Below, one piece after another: positions 48,601-60,774 of a DNA stretch of 64,000 nt. The notes under the pieces are model-generated. The model was not told the origin of the DNA. It saw nothing but the letters and a program-made list of their open reading frames with translations, and searched no databases. A program made the translations under genes and the position numbers. How positions within the stretch are numbered: the first letter of the stretch is position 1; each line of letters begins with the position of its first letter. This DNA comes from Typha latifolia (taxonomy: Eukaryota > Streptophyta > Magnoliopsida > Poales > Typhaceae): positions 315,001-379,000 of the forward strand of contig CM034110.1 of assembly GCA_019914945.1 (NCBI GenBank), given 5' to 3'.

Positions 48601-49708
48601 AAGGACACAGAGATCATCTTGTTCGAGATTAATTAGGAGATATCTAACCCAAAACTTAAACTTATCTAACATAAGATAAAATGTCATATTTTGAGTTAAG
48701 GAGATGTCAGTGGAAGTAATATATAGAAGAGTCTGGAGGACGAAAATCCACTTTCATTTTTCGTCTTCTCTAATTTGCTCGCTCTTGCTTTAAGACTTTG
48801 TCCAAGGAGGACGATAATTTCCCTCAAGTATAGAAGAAGATAATCCAAAGCACGTACCCTTTTGTCTTGGCCATTCTATTCTTCTTAGTTACACTATATA
48901 ATCTTTTCCAACTCAAATTTTATTCTCTTACGTGATCAGTTAACGTGGGATTGGGATATATTCTTGTTGATATCTTTTGCTTCTGAGCTGCTTGGAAAGC
49001 TACTTATATATAGGCAAAAAAATTCTTGTTCGATCCCTATTCTTTAATATTAGATAAAGCTCAATGTTCTATAGAGTGAATGATAGTGGGCAAAATTAAA
49101 GATATGGACGACCTTCTATACGTAAAATTAAACTTGATCCTAATTCGGTTTTCATTTCCCAAACTCAAATCACTCGAATAATTATTTCAAGCAAGCTTAA
49201 TTTTAGTCGACCATTAGCTTGAATTTTATCAAATTTGAACTTATCAAACTTTATGATTGAATCATTAATTGTTGGCTCAGTTAAATATGAGTTCAGCTTG
49301 ATTGAGCCTAAAATAAAAGCCCTGTTTTACGAAAAATAAAAGAAATATACTGTTCTTTTTTAGGGTAAAATTCCATAAACATAATTCTTTCAATCAAAAT
49401 TAGTGTTAAATTGGTTTCGAGCTTAGATTTAATTTGGTGAGCCTATTTTGGTGGATCCAATCTCAAGCATTAGTGACTGCCTCCACAACAACGCAAAATC
49501 AAATTGAATCTTCATAGAAATTTTCAAATGATGTCTGACATTTTAATAATTTTATAATTATTAATTGCCTTTTAAGCTATTTGTGGTATAAGTCTTCTAT
49601 TTTGCTAACATTTTAATATGATATCTTAGTTAATTTAAATTAATCAATTTCTAACAAAGTAGTATTACAACAAGAATCTTCCATTTAAGAATCCAAGATT
49701 AGCTTATT
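48601..49708. other. AT-rich spacer
   Basis: No gene seen. The part at about 49120-49460 has AGCTT/TTGAGCC motifs like those in the candidate element at 8031 and may be another old copy of that kind. Confidence 0.4.
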
Positions 49709-49909
49709 TGTAACAACCTATTCTTAAAAAAAAAAAATTGGCATGGCACGACGTGGCCGGTCACATTGTGGCCGACCTCATGCCATGCTGGGGTGGCGCG
49801 AGCTGAGGGTGCCACACACCTCTAGCCGCCGGCCCGACCAACTAGGCCGGGTCAGCTAACTCCGATGGGCTCGCCGGTGCCACAGCCGTAGCGCTGACGT
49901 CCTTACTGC

Positions 49910-49962
<53 letters not shown>

Positions 49963-52719
49963 CACTCTCTCACTCTACTCTCTCTTACAATCTCTTTCTC
50001 GCCTCATTGCCAACTCTTCTCTCTCTCTCTCTTCCTCCTTAGCTCGGGTTCGCTGGAGCTGAGCCGCCGGCAAGAGGCCGGCTGCTGGCTGGCCAGCAGT
50101 GGCTGGCACCCTCTCTGTCGGTCAGGGTCCGCGCCCTTCTTCCTTCTCCTTCTCCTATTCTTCTTCTTTCTTCTTTCTTTCTCTTCTTCCTTTCTTCTTC
50201 TTCTCCATTCTCGGTCCCTCCTTCTCCTCTTGCTCTAATGTTAGGTAAATTAGTCTCTTTAGATAATTAATTATTTTGATAATTTATACTCACTAATATA
50301 ATTTTACTAAGTATTTTAAGTATAATAATTTATTAATTATAATTATAAATATTGCCTATAAATTTATTTATAGTTTAGTTATTATTTATTAGTTTAATAT
50401 ATGTAGTCTTATTGATAATAATCTTCTATTTATATTTAATTTATATTTTATATGACTATTTTTAGTATATTATTATTGTCTAATAGTTTATATAAAATGG
50501 AATACTAGACTTGCATATTATTTTTGTATAATAGGATAATGACTATTTTGCATATAATTTATGATTAGTTAAATAAGAGTATGTATTACAAAATAATTAT
50601 TAATAATATTATTTTATAATTATATTTTTATTAAATTATTTATATAGTCATCTTTAGTTATTTACAAAAAAGAGATAAATTACTATATACTTATTACTTA
50701 TTCTATAATTAGCAAAGTAGGATTTTTATTAAATAAATGTAAATTATGATAATAGCATATTAATATTATCACAATTAAATTTATCCTATGAATCTAATCA
50801 ATTTTAAACCTAATAAAATATCATATTTTACTCGAACGGATTATAATCGGATAAATAACTAACTTTATGTTACTTAAACATTTTCAGACTCTAAACCCCC
50901 TTATTCGAGACCCCGAGCATCTCACAAGCGATGAGTGGCGGTTGATTGATGGACCTAAGGATACGTATGTTGGGTCTTCTAATAAGATGTAAGTAGTATT
51001 ATCCCGTAGACGTCTTTCTCAAATTAGGTTATAGAATATATTATGTATATGCATGTTTTGGCCTCCAGCATGATTATATGACTTTATCTATAGATGATTA
51101 CAATCAAGTATATTTTATCATGCATGCAATTAGGCTGATCTTGGATATGAGTATGATGATGATATGTAGAGATGATTAAAGATGACTATACTATTATAAT
51201 TTTATGTCTAATTGATCTGTAGTATGAGTATACATGTTGTGATAGATTAGCATGTATATGCATGTGTTGACTACATGGTTGGAGACTACATTGCATCATT
51301 TTTCTCTTGATTCTGTTTCACCTTAAATTACTGTTATGCATTGACATGTTATCATACTGGATATATGCGTATGATCTATCATTTAGAAGAAAAACATGAA
51401 ATATGATTAATAGGGTAGTTGATAGAAAGCGTGGGGATACCCGAGTGGGCGTGAGGGTTCGGACGTGCTTGGTGGATGATTGATCACTCGACATAGTCGC
51501 AATCCTGTGGCCTTACGTCTAAGGTCGTTAGTTTGTGTGCGCTGTAGACATTCGGACACATATCGTTCGCTAGGGCATATGTGGCGAGTTATCCTCATGA
51601 GATTTCTATCAGCTAGAATGGTGTCCGGTCTGGATGGATGTTGATACCTTTAGCGGATGATAGGGTATAGTTATATTTGAGATACTCCTTGCAGATGGCT
51701 GAGTATGCTCTGAGCCTTCAGGCATGATATTGAGATCGGATAACGGGTGTTGACTGTGCACAGTGGTCTAGTATGATGATGACATATAGAGATAACATTG
51801 ATGACTGAGATATTGAGAAATGCATATAATTTTATTATCATCTAATTACTTGATTATCGAGTGGTCAATATACATCATATATGATTGCATTTGATATCAT
51901 AGCATGGTCATAGTCGGCATGCATCATGTGTTATATTTGAGAGAGAGTTATGATGATATTATGACATGGAGATTTGTTTATTCATTGTCGATGATTATAT
52001 ACATTTATTAGTTATGACATGTTATCTACTTTTCATTTATATATTATTGAGAATATATTTATATACTCATTTATGACATGATGCTATTTCTGATTCATAT
52101 TATCCAGTACATGATTTACTTTCTGTTTGACATCACTAATTTATGGTAAGATCTATTCACTGAGCCTTTTATTCATGACTCTCTTTATTTTTTTTCTAAC
52201 CCTCTCAGATATGTGGTACGTGATAGCGACTTAATATATCTTAATGATATATTTTAGATTGATGAGGTGAGCTATAGATGCGAGATGATATAGATGATAG
52301 TTTGTATAGAAATTGAGTTGTATCGTTGTTTGTTATATTTGTACTTTATTGTATCCGACGATGATTTGTATAGTATATGTCAGATTATAGTGTACTAATG
52401 CATCAGTTGTTTAGTTGTATCTTGATGGTTTATCGTAGCCTGTGTGAGTCCTGCTAGATTATGTAGTAGTCTAGTGTATATTATTATGGACTTAGATATT
52501 CATATGTTAACATATTTATTTTATTTGATAATATGATTTATTTGGTGTTGGATTATGTGAGCATGGATATGTTAGTAGATATTATTTGATGATGTCATAT
52601 TATATGTGCAGAGGAGTGTATCTGTATGTGACGGGCTCCACCCATCATGTCGCATGAGCCGCACGTACCGTGTGAGCGCGTAGGGCATACACGTGCTCGT
52701 GCCAGGCGGGGGCATTATA
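49709..52719. mobile_element. Probable solo LTR of a Gypsy (Tekay/Del-type) retrotransposon
   Basis: The segment starts TGTAACAACC and ends GGCGGGGGCATTATA, resembling the TGTAACACCC...GGGGCGTTACA ends of plant Tekay/Del LTRs, with the terminal CA mutated. TTATT precedes it and TTATC follows it, a probable 5-base target duplication with one mismatch. The 3 kb length, the GC-rich first 500 bases with a CT microsatellite, the AT-rich middle and the absence of any gag or pol frame fit an LTR left alone by recombination. The class is from recall of such LTRs, not from a search. Confidence 0.5.
49913..49959. repeat. (CT)n microsatellite inside the LTR
   Basis: About 23 CT units within the probable solo LTR. 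Confidence 0.9.
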
Positions 52720-53880
52720 TTATCTTTTTATAAAAGTTCGTAGATAAATAACTTATTAAGTTTTAATATATCAATTACATCTTGATATACATAAATAGTA
52801 GAAAAGGAGATCAAAAGATAATCTTACAATAAAGCCCACACTTAGCTGAATACAGACTGAATAATAGTAAACTAGGGTATCAAGCAAATAATAAAGATAC
52901 AAATAGTTGAGCAAAATAAAAAAGAGAGATAAGACATCAGCCTTAGAATAAACCTTCCTTTTAGCCATCAATGACAGCACTACAAAGAAGCACGATTATA
53001 AAAGACTTGAACACAAACTATAGTACTTTACGAGTTGGCGTCCTATGGCTCTTGCTATTTATAAAAAAATCAAACACAATAACCTAGAACATCCGGAACC
53101 AAAGGAATAGAGCGGGAAGGGAAGATGCAAATCAAGGGTAAAGAAAAACAAAAGAACACATGCATATCAACTAATAAACACATTTGATTACAATATACGG
53201 TCTAGATTAAAAACAGCCCAACAAACCCTTGAAGAGGCTATCCCATGGGGCAAAGGCGATAGGTACACAAAGGGAAAATCGACAAAGTGCTAAAGTAGAA
53301 TAAGGCCTTAGCAGACCAGTTAAGCTAGCGGTCCAGTGACAAAGAGTGGTAGTGGCTAGAGGAGACCCCGGGAGAGGAGGGGATAGGTTGGTAGAAGGAA
53401 GAAACATAACTAGCTACAACAATAGGGAAGGAGGATGACCGAGATAGTTGCATGCGAGGAGCAGTGCTAGGGGAGAAGATAGCAACTGAACTATAACAAA
53501 GCTGATGATCGACGAGAGAAAAAAAAATCCAATATATCTCAAATATATAATTAGAAATTAGATTAACATCTAAAATATTTTTGAATTAATTAAGAAACTG
53601 CGGTACATACAATTAGTGAAACTTTTTAGGGTACTGTATTGTTTAAAAATTTCCATCTTTAAATCTATTGGAAGTTGAAGCGATAGTGAGCAGAGACCCT
53701 CCTGGATTCAGGTTGGACCAACTCCGCTCCACTTAATAAATTATTAACTTCGAGCAGGTGTGTGTCAATCGACTCAATACCTACAAAAACTTTTCTCTGT
53801 CGACCCGAGACCCGCTCCTCTATCTTAAACCCTCCCTTCTTCTTCTTCTTCTTCTTCTTCCCGCTCGCCGTCGAACGCCA
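52720..53880. other. Spacer and RRP15 5' flank
   Basis: No gene was recognised between the LTR and RRP15. The last 60 bases are a pyrimidine-rich leader, with a (TTC)n run at about 53838-53859 and a telo-box-like AAACCCT at 53827-53833. Confidence 0.45.
53827..53833 (+). promoter_or_regulatory. Telo-box-like element in RRP15 leader
   Basis: AAACCCT, 48 bases before the RRP15 start codon. Telo-boxes are known to be enriched in plant ribosome-biogenesis promoters, which fits the gene's role. The match is the 7-base core only. Confidence 0.4.
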
Positions 53881-56800
53881 ATGGCAGCCGAGCTCGATTC
53901 CCCGGCGGCAACTACCCAAATGAGCCCCAGGAAGCGGAAGCTTAAACCCAGGAAAGGGAAAAAGCCGTTCAAGAAGGCAAAGAAGCCCTTGTCCATGGAT
54001 TCTGCGACGAAGGCCAAGAAGCCCACCCAGAGAATGCTCAAGATCTTCCAGAAGAGGGCCAAGAACTACCACTCCGACGACGAAGAGGCTGAGGAGCTAG
54101 GGGAAGAAGAGGATGACGATGCCTCGAGCGGTGATGAGGAGAGGCAAATCGATTCCGATAGAGAAGGATCCGAAGGCGACGACGAGGGCGAGGGGGGAGG
54201 AGGCCACCGTGGGATTACCAGGTTTACAGAAGGTTGTAGAACCTTCAGGGTCGCTTTCTTGAAGATTATGAAGAAGAATTTGCCCAATGATCCATTGGTT
54301 TGTTCCTTTTGTTGCCGTTTGGATGTTTTGAAGCGTTAAAGATGATATTTCTTTGTGATGCAACTTTTGTTTTGAGTTTTTTAGGGCCCTATTTTGTCGG
54401 CAAATAAGAAGCTGGTCGCGGAGAAGCTTGCGGAGGAGGAGACGGAGCACAAGGTGAAAGGGGAGGCTAAGAAGGAGAAGCTCTTGGTGGGTATACTTTA
54501 CTTTACTGCTCGCAATTAATGTGCTGTGACTTCTGGTTGCTTGTTTAATTATACAAGTTCCTTATTGAGCTTTTCTTTTGGTTGATTTAAAATAGGCAGC
54601 AGAAAAGGGGCACGCAAAGCCGGCTAATTTCTTGGATGCAAAGGAAAAGTTTCTTATTAGTGTCGCAACAAAAGGAGGTAATTGTTGGCATACAGAGTAT
54701 GGAAACTCTCTGTTTTTATTTCACCTTGTCAGTGATGATGCTCAATGAGAAACCTTATCCTGGATTGAAGCTTTACTGACTGAACCATCTTTCTATCTTG
54801 CATGTTTGCTGCTGAGATTTCAGTTGTCAGGCTATTTAATGCGGTATGAGGACATTATATTTCTGCTAATTCCTATATTTGTTTGCTGATTTATCCATTA
54901 GAATCTTCTTGTTGTTGCAAGTCAATTGCAGATGAAATTCCTGTGATAATTGATCAATTCGGGGTTTTCTGCACAGGTCAGTAAAGGACAAAATCCACAG
55001 AGAGGTTTAAATCCTTCAAAATTGAAAGATGCAAAAGGTATTGATTGTATCCGTTACTCTTTGTATTTGATGGTTCGTTGTATACACAACTGTATAATCC
55101 ATGACTGTTGAAAAATTTAGATCTTATTCTGTTTCTCTGATTAAATAGATTGTTTCTGAAAGATTTAAGCTTCAATAGGAGGGTAGAAATGCCAATTCTT
55201 ATCAATATTTGCTGTTTGCTTTGTTGAGAAGTTGGTTTTGTATGCTCTCTTTAACACAATGTACTCATGATATATCATTTGTCTGTATTCTTAAAAGATT
55301 ATTCTGGTATAATAGTCTATACAATCGCAAGTAATTGTCCTCAAAGTTTACTTTATATACTCTTGTAGCATAAAGATATGACATAGAAAACAATTATGTA
55401 AGACATAATTTGTAAAACATATATTAAGTCTCAACTATTTGGGATTGGCTATATGATCCTTTTCCTCTATTCATCTCTGTTTCATTCAAAGGTTTGCGGT
55501 TAGATCAAACGTTTTCATGTCCTTTCTCACAAGTTCCTCTCGTGTTAGTCTTGGTTCTCTCACTTTAAGGACCCTACTAATTCAATGAAATCACTCTGTT
55601 GAGCCAAATATATTGTCTCCATTGGACATGAACAAACCTTTTCTCTTTTCTTCCTTTTTTTTTCCTTTTTTCTGATAAAAGGCTGATCCCTATATTATAA
55701 TAAGAAAAATTGATGTTAGTATGTTACAAGAAGAGGATAATAGATCATAATAAATGTTGCAATTTGTTGGATAAGAAACCTCCCAAGGATGCCATATATC
55801 AAGTATTGATCTCCAAAAACTAGTAATTTTTCTCATAGATTTCTCAAGAATTCTAAAATTTACTTTCCATCCAAATATTTTACTAGAGGAAGCAAATTAA
55901 CATCATCCATCTAGGTGACTAGGTTACAGGTCTTTTCTGATGAAAGTATTAAGCCAAAGACAGCACCGAACAATTTGAGGAATAATTAGAGATATTCAGA
56001 CCATGCAAGATAATAGAGAAATGTTCCAGGATTTCTTCTTTTACAAGCACAAAGTGGATGGATTGAATTAGAGACTAAATACCCTTCCAAAGCAAGAAAT
56101 CATTAATGTGAAAGTGACCCCAAAAATTAAGCCCAGAGGAAGATTTTAACTTTGATAGGAACTTTGCTTTTCTAGACCTTATTGAAGAAAGCAAACTCAA
56201 TGCCACCATGGTTTAGTAGGTTATACATAGATTTTGTGGAGAAAGATTAGAGGCATTAAATGTGCAAATAACCAAATTGTTACCCGAAGGAAGTTTGAAG
56301 CCTTAGAAACGAGAGAGAATGCCAGATATTCCTTTCTCTGCAACATATTACATTAATTCTCTTGGAATGTGATCAACAGTGAAAATCTATTGGAGAAGGC
56401 ATTTACCTAGTGATAAATGGAATCGACAACTTGCCTAAGTTTATGTTGCCCTGGTAGGAACAAATAGTAATTGAGGATAATTCAGAAGTATAGGAATGTG
56501 AAACAAAATATTTCGGTATATTAAGCTTGACTCAGTTTTGACTTTTGATAGGCTTGAGAGTATCTAGATGAGTTTCTTTTTATTACCTATTAAATTAAAT
56601 GGAAGTTGGATAAGCTTTTTTCAATTTGCGATTGTGAATCATTGTCAATGTTATCTCCATACTTATAGAATCGCATGTCTTGTATCTCATTATATTATGA
56701 CGTCATCATGTTTCTATAAGCAGTACATCTTTTTTCATCTCAGTGTTGGCCAAACAAAGAAAAGAAACGTTTTTATCGGAGCTAAAAAAGTCGACAACTC

Positions 56801-58356
56801 AAGGTTATTCTAGCCACTTGTCATCCAGTTCCTCCAAGGTGCTTTTTCCACTTTCTTAAGTGCTATCTATTGAAATTTCACAAGACTACTAAATTTAGGA
56901 TTTACTATTTTTTTATTTGGCTTGAACACTGAAAAGAATATACTTGCACGTCTTTTTGTACATCTTGCTGATGCATTGTTCATGGATTTTTTTTTTTTTT
57001 GCTTGACAGATCTTCTCCTTTTCACATGGGTCATTTTTCACTTTACTATTATGGTCTTCCATTTGAATACTAAATATATCATGACACTAAGATGGCACCG
57101 ATTTTTTTATCAAGTTGCATGATATACTCTTTTATCATGTACCTTTTAGCTCACACTAGTATGAAATGCCTTTGGCATACTCAATGGTGTCATACCATTC
57201 TTTTTTTGTTTGTCAGATAGACATATTTTATTCCTGGACTGGTTTATATAAGTTGTTTTGGTGAGATTATTGCTTCTGAGGCAAAATGCTGCATTCAGAT
57301 ATTCTGAGATGCTTAAGTGTGACATTTGAAGTTGCATGATATACTTTATAATGTATCTGTTAGCTACCACTAATGTAAAACAAAAAATGCCTTTGGCATG
57401 CTTGATGATGTGTCATACATTCTTTTTGTCTTTTGGGGAGACATTTGGGGAGACATTCCGTTTCTGGACTCATTTATAAGTAGTTTTGGAGAGATGCTTG
57501 CCTGTCAGGGCAAAGTTGATTTGAGATATTCTCAGATGCCTGATCTCTCACTTATGACTTATTAGTCTGGTGTTCGAATCTTGGGACAGGACAACGTTGT
57601 TTTTGTTTGAAATGCATTTTGAGCTTGATGTGGTAATCGAGTTAGCTGAACTTGAGCTGGCTCTGATAGTTGCAAGTCCAACCTGAGCTTGATCTTAGCT
57701 CAGTTGCTTCAGCTTGGCTGCGATACTTTTGACTTATTAGGAAGTTTATTTAATTTGTTATTTTGACTAAATGGGAAGTTCTAAACAAAAATTTGAGGCG
57801 GTTGAGCATGAGAAAGCAGCCTTTATGTAGAAGATGATATCTTACATCTTGGGAAATATTAGCTTATAAGATAAGAAGGTAAAGAACATATTCTTGACTC
57901 TTGAATGTGCACAGCTTCATAGTATTCTTTTTAATGTAGTGTAGTGTAAGTTAGGCATGTTTACTGATTTACTGTTGCATAGTCATGTCCCGTGAAATGT
58001 CTTCTATTTCTTTGGATCAATTGATCATCTTGGATTTGTAATACTAATAGCTTGTTTTTTTTTTCCAGCTTCCTAGTTTGGACAAAGAAGATACTGATGA
58101 GCCTGGGTGGGCTCCATTACGTGATAGTTATATGCTTACAAATTCAAATTCAAAGTTGAAGGATTGGGATAAATTGCCAGTAAGTATTTTCAGTCAATGG
58201 TTTCTCTTTCTTTCTGCAACTTCTGTGAGTTGGTTAGTATACATTCTATTATTTTCCTTGAAAGATTAGTAATTTCTCATATTGCTCATTCAGGATCCTG
58301 TTGAAACAGTTGATGAGGATGAAGTCCCCATGGGGAGCTCCTCTGATGAGGATTAG
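53881..58356 (+). CDS. RRP15: RRP15-like ribosomal RNA-processing protein
   Basis: Eight exons in frame: 53881-54297, 54385-54486, 54596-54677, 54824-54843, 54977-55037, 56744-56789, 58077-58179, 58294-58356; 297 residues. RRP15 is a nucleolar pre-60S assembly factor needed for processing of the 27S/5.8S-25S rRNA precursor. The N-terminus is Lys-rich (SPRKRKLKPRKGKKPFKKAK), then comes an Asp/Glu-rich stretch (about 61-109), then the family core: FRVAFLKIMKKNLPNDPLGP, LSANKKLVAEKLAEEE, VVRLFNAVSKGQ, GLNPSKLKDAK and VLAKQRKETFLSELKK. The end is GWAPLRDSYMLT, LKDWDKLPDP and SSSDED. The 46-base exon 6 was found by phase. Its donor (GTCGAC) is weak, and the exon 7 acceptor used is the second of two AGs eight bases apart, so this junction may differ or involve a further small exon. 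The middle of this gene is duplicated at 62690. Confidence 0.92.
57112..57541. repeat. Diverged tandem duplication, about 217-base unit
   Basis: Two copies start with AAGTTGCATGATATAC (57112 and 57329). Both continue through ATGCCTTTGGCAT, a CATACCATTC/CATACATTC segment, a stretch around CTGGACT and GAGATATTCTGAGATGC-type sequence, with many mismatches. Located in intron 6 of RRP15. Confidence 0.7.
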
Positions 58357-58494
58357 AACCTCTGGATTAAGGTAAATTCTCTCTTTCCATTCCAAGAAAG
58401 AAATAGGCTCCTGTATGTGTTTTGCTGGAGATTGGTAAAATTTGTCGCTTAAGCTGGGAACAGTTGAGAGTATGATGATTGATGACTGAAGTTG

Positions 58495-58686
58495 TATATT
58501 GGCTGGAGTAAGATAATGACTTAAGTTTTTAAAGAAGCTAGCACCTGAGCTCCAAACCGCCAATCAAGAATTGATATTTGATGCATGATATATTGGCTGG
58601 AGTAAGACAATGGCATAACTTTTTAACGAAGCTAGCACACACCCAAGCTTCAAACTGTCAATCAAGAATTGATACCTGATACATGG
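58495..58686. repeat. Tandem duplication, 94-base unit
   Basis: TATATTGGCTGGAGTAAGA starts at 58495 and again at 58589. Both copies continue through GAAGCTAGCAC and AATCAAGAATTGATA with modest divergence. Immediately downstream of RRP15. Confidence 0.85.
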
Positions 58687-59258
58687 TAGAATAAATTAGA
58701 TACTTAACGTGAAAATCCTCTTTAATCAATGCAAATTCATGCGACATCCATCTATAAGCTTCTGTTTACATCATGCTATTCATTTTATAGAACATAGGTG
58801 TACTGAAAGATCCTGGTGGCATAATGTACATCTACTATTAAAGCAGAACCTTTAGCTTCAATGCAAACTGATTTCATTTCTTACTCTCTAATTGTGATGA
58901 ATGATGAAAGAGCACTGGGGAGGACTAAATTTACATTTATCAACTTGTACCACAACTAGAGATATCAGAGTTTCTATTATCTAGTCATATCACAAACTTT
59001 TATAGCACGAGTTTATTCCTTTGGATAGTCTTTTTATCCTTCACTTGATGTGCATTAGAAACTATTAGAAAGTAGGAACAGATTATTGGATATCACAAAG
59101 AGCTGAGCTTCCTAGCACAAATTTATCTCACTGAAGTTAGAGCATTTGGATATTTGATTATTACTTTTGGAATTGGTGTTATGCTGTCCTCAACATCATC
59201 AAAAGTAAGATGTTGCCCAGTTAGTAGTTATGTCTAATGCTGATTTATATATCATAAT

Positions 59259-59330
59259 GCACTAAGTTTAGCCTATAATTAATTTAACCTTAAGGCACTA
59301 AGTTTAGCTTATAATTGATTTAACTTGTGC
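59259..59330. repeat. Tandem duplication, 36-base unit
   Basis: GCACTAAGTTTAGCCTATAA and GCACTAAGTTTAGCTTATAA start 36 bases apart and continue alike through ATTTAAC. Confidence 0.85.
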
Positions 59331-60774
59331 CTGTCTCTATTGATTCTGCATAGTAATTTAACAGTTCTATCTCGCACATTCTACAGACCTTTTATGGTTG
59401 AACCCAAGGTAATCAGAATTATACTGACATCAAATACATTTCGAATATGGAACAAAGATTTTAATTCCTCGTCTTCCAACCTACAGGCTATCTATGGATG
59501 AAATTGAGTCCATCAGGTTTTCAGATAGAAAGCTTGGGCCAAGTTATGGTGCTAGGGAAAGCCATCCCATCTGAAGAGGGCATGAGCAAGTTGGTTGATT
59601 CTGCTGCGTGTGGTGTACAAGTTAAGGATTCATTCAATAGTAGCCCAGGATTTTCTCCACCTAGAATAGGATCTTGACTTGTGCAGTTGGACTGCAACTA
59701 TTCTCTGATATTTATATTGTCTTTGCTCATATTTTTATTTTGTACCTCAACACAGAAAGGAAAGGAAACTGTAAGCATGTTGTTTCACACAGCAATCATG
59801 ATGCCACCTTTTCTTCTCGTTTATATATTGTTAATGAGTGCTGCATAATAAAGGTCCAATTTGCTGTGAGGAATATTCAGAGGAAATTGGAAACTTCACC
59901 ACTCTGATGAGCATCAAGGTGGAGGAAGCCAAGGAGTCAGACTTGGCTCTGGTAAGAAGATATATCCTAACGGAAGTGTCCTAGCCCTAGGTTGATGCTT
60001 TTCCTGGGGGAATTTCTGAGATATAGTTTGAGAACTTATTAGTGATGTCCCAATATTTGAACTATTTTAGGTATGTTCATTAACTATTTGAGCACTATCT
60101 CATTGGCGGAATTAAGTAGTTAAACAGGACAATCTCGAAGGAACATATCAACAGTATAAGTAACATATCAAGCTGAAGTTTTAATAAGAGTTTTTGACCA
60201 AACTAGTTTTATTTTAAAACTTATTTATCTAACTAGACAACACCTAAAACTTAAATACCAAATAAAAATTATTTTACTGTTGCCATAACTAAAATGCTTA
60301 ATTTTTAAATATTTTTTCAAGTAAAACTTTTCCTAGGCTAAGGGACTCGAAAAATTTACTAAAGCGTTTTAATAAAAACAGTGATAAGATTAGTATTTTA
60401 CTTAGAAAAATATTAAATCTTATTAGCATTTTAACTAAAACACTTAAGAGTTGAGCATTTTACTTAGGACTACAATAAAAATAGACTAAAATTCCCACTC
60501 CAATACGCGGGGTGGGGGGGTTGGAAAGAAGCTTGCGGTCAAAAGATATTTTATAGGATCCAATCTGGCGGCCCCGAACGAGATCCGAAACCGACTAAAA
60601 TTCCCAAATAAAATAATCCTAGTTACGCTCGGATCCGGTTTGTGGTAAACGGGTCCATCGCCGGCCCTAATTCGTATTCTTCTATAAAATTCTAGTAGAA
60701 ATCCAACCGATATTCTCTCTTCTCTTCTCTGTTCTTCTTTGGTTGTTTTGAAGCCAAAACCCGAAGGAAGCGAA

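Larger units (their letters stand above)
58357..60774. other. Spacer between RRP15 and MOS2
   Basis: The first part is the RRP15 3' UTR. Two tandem duplications are listed separately. No other coding region was supported. The last 120 bases are the MOS2 leader, which is pyrimidine-rich near the start codon. Confidence 0.5.

Noticed and set aside
55038..56743. Search for more RRP15 exons in intron 5
   Set aside because: Only the 46-base exon at 56744 fits the family sequence and phase; other open stretches have no resemblance to the protein.
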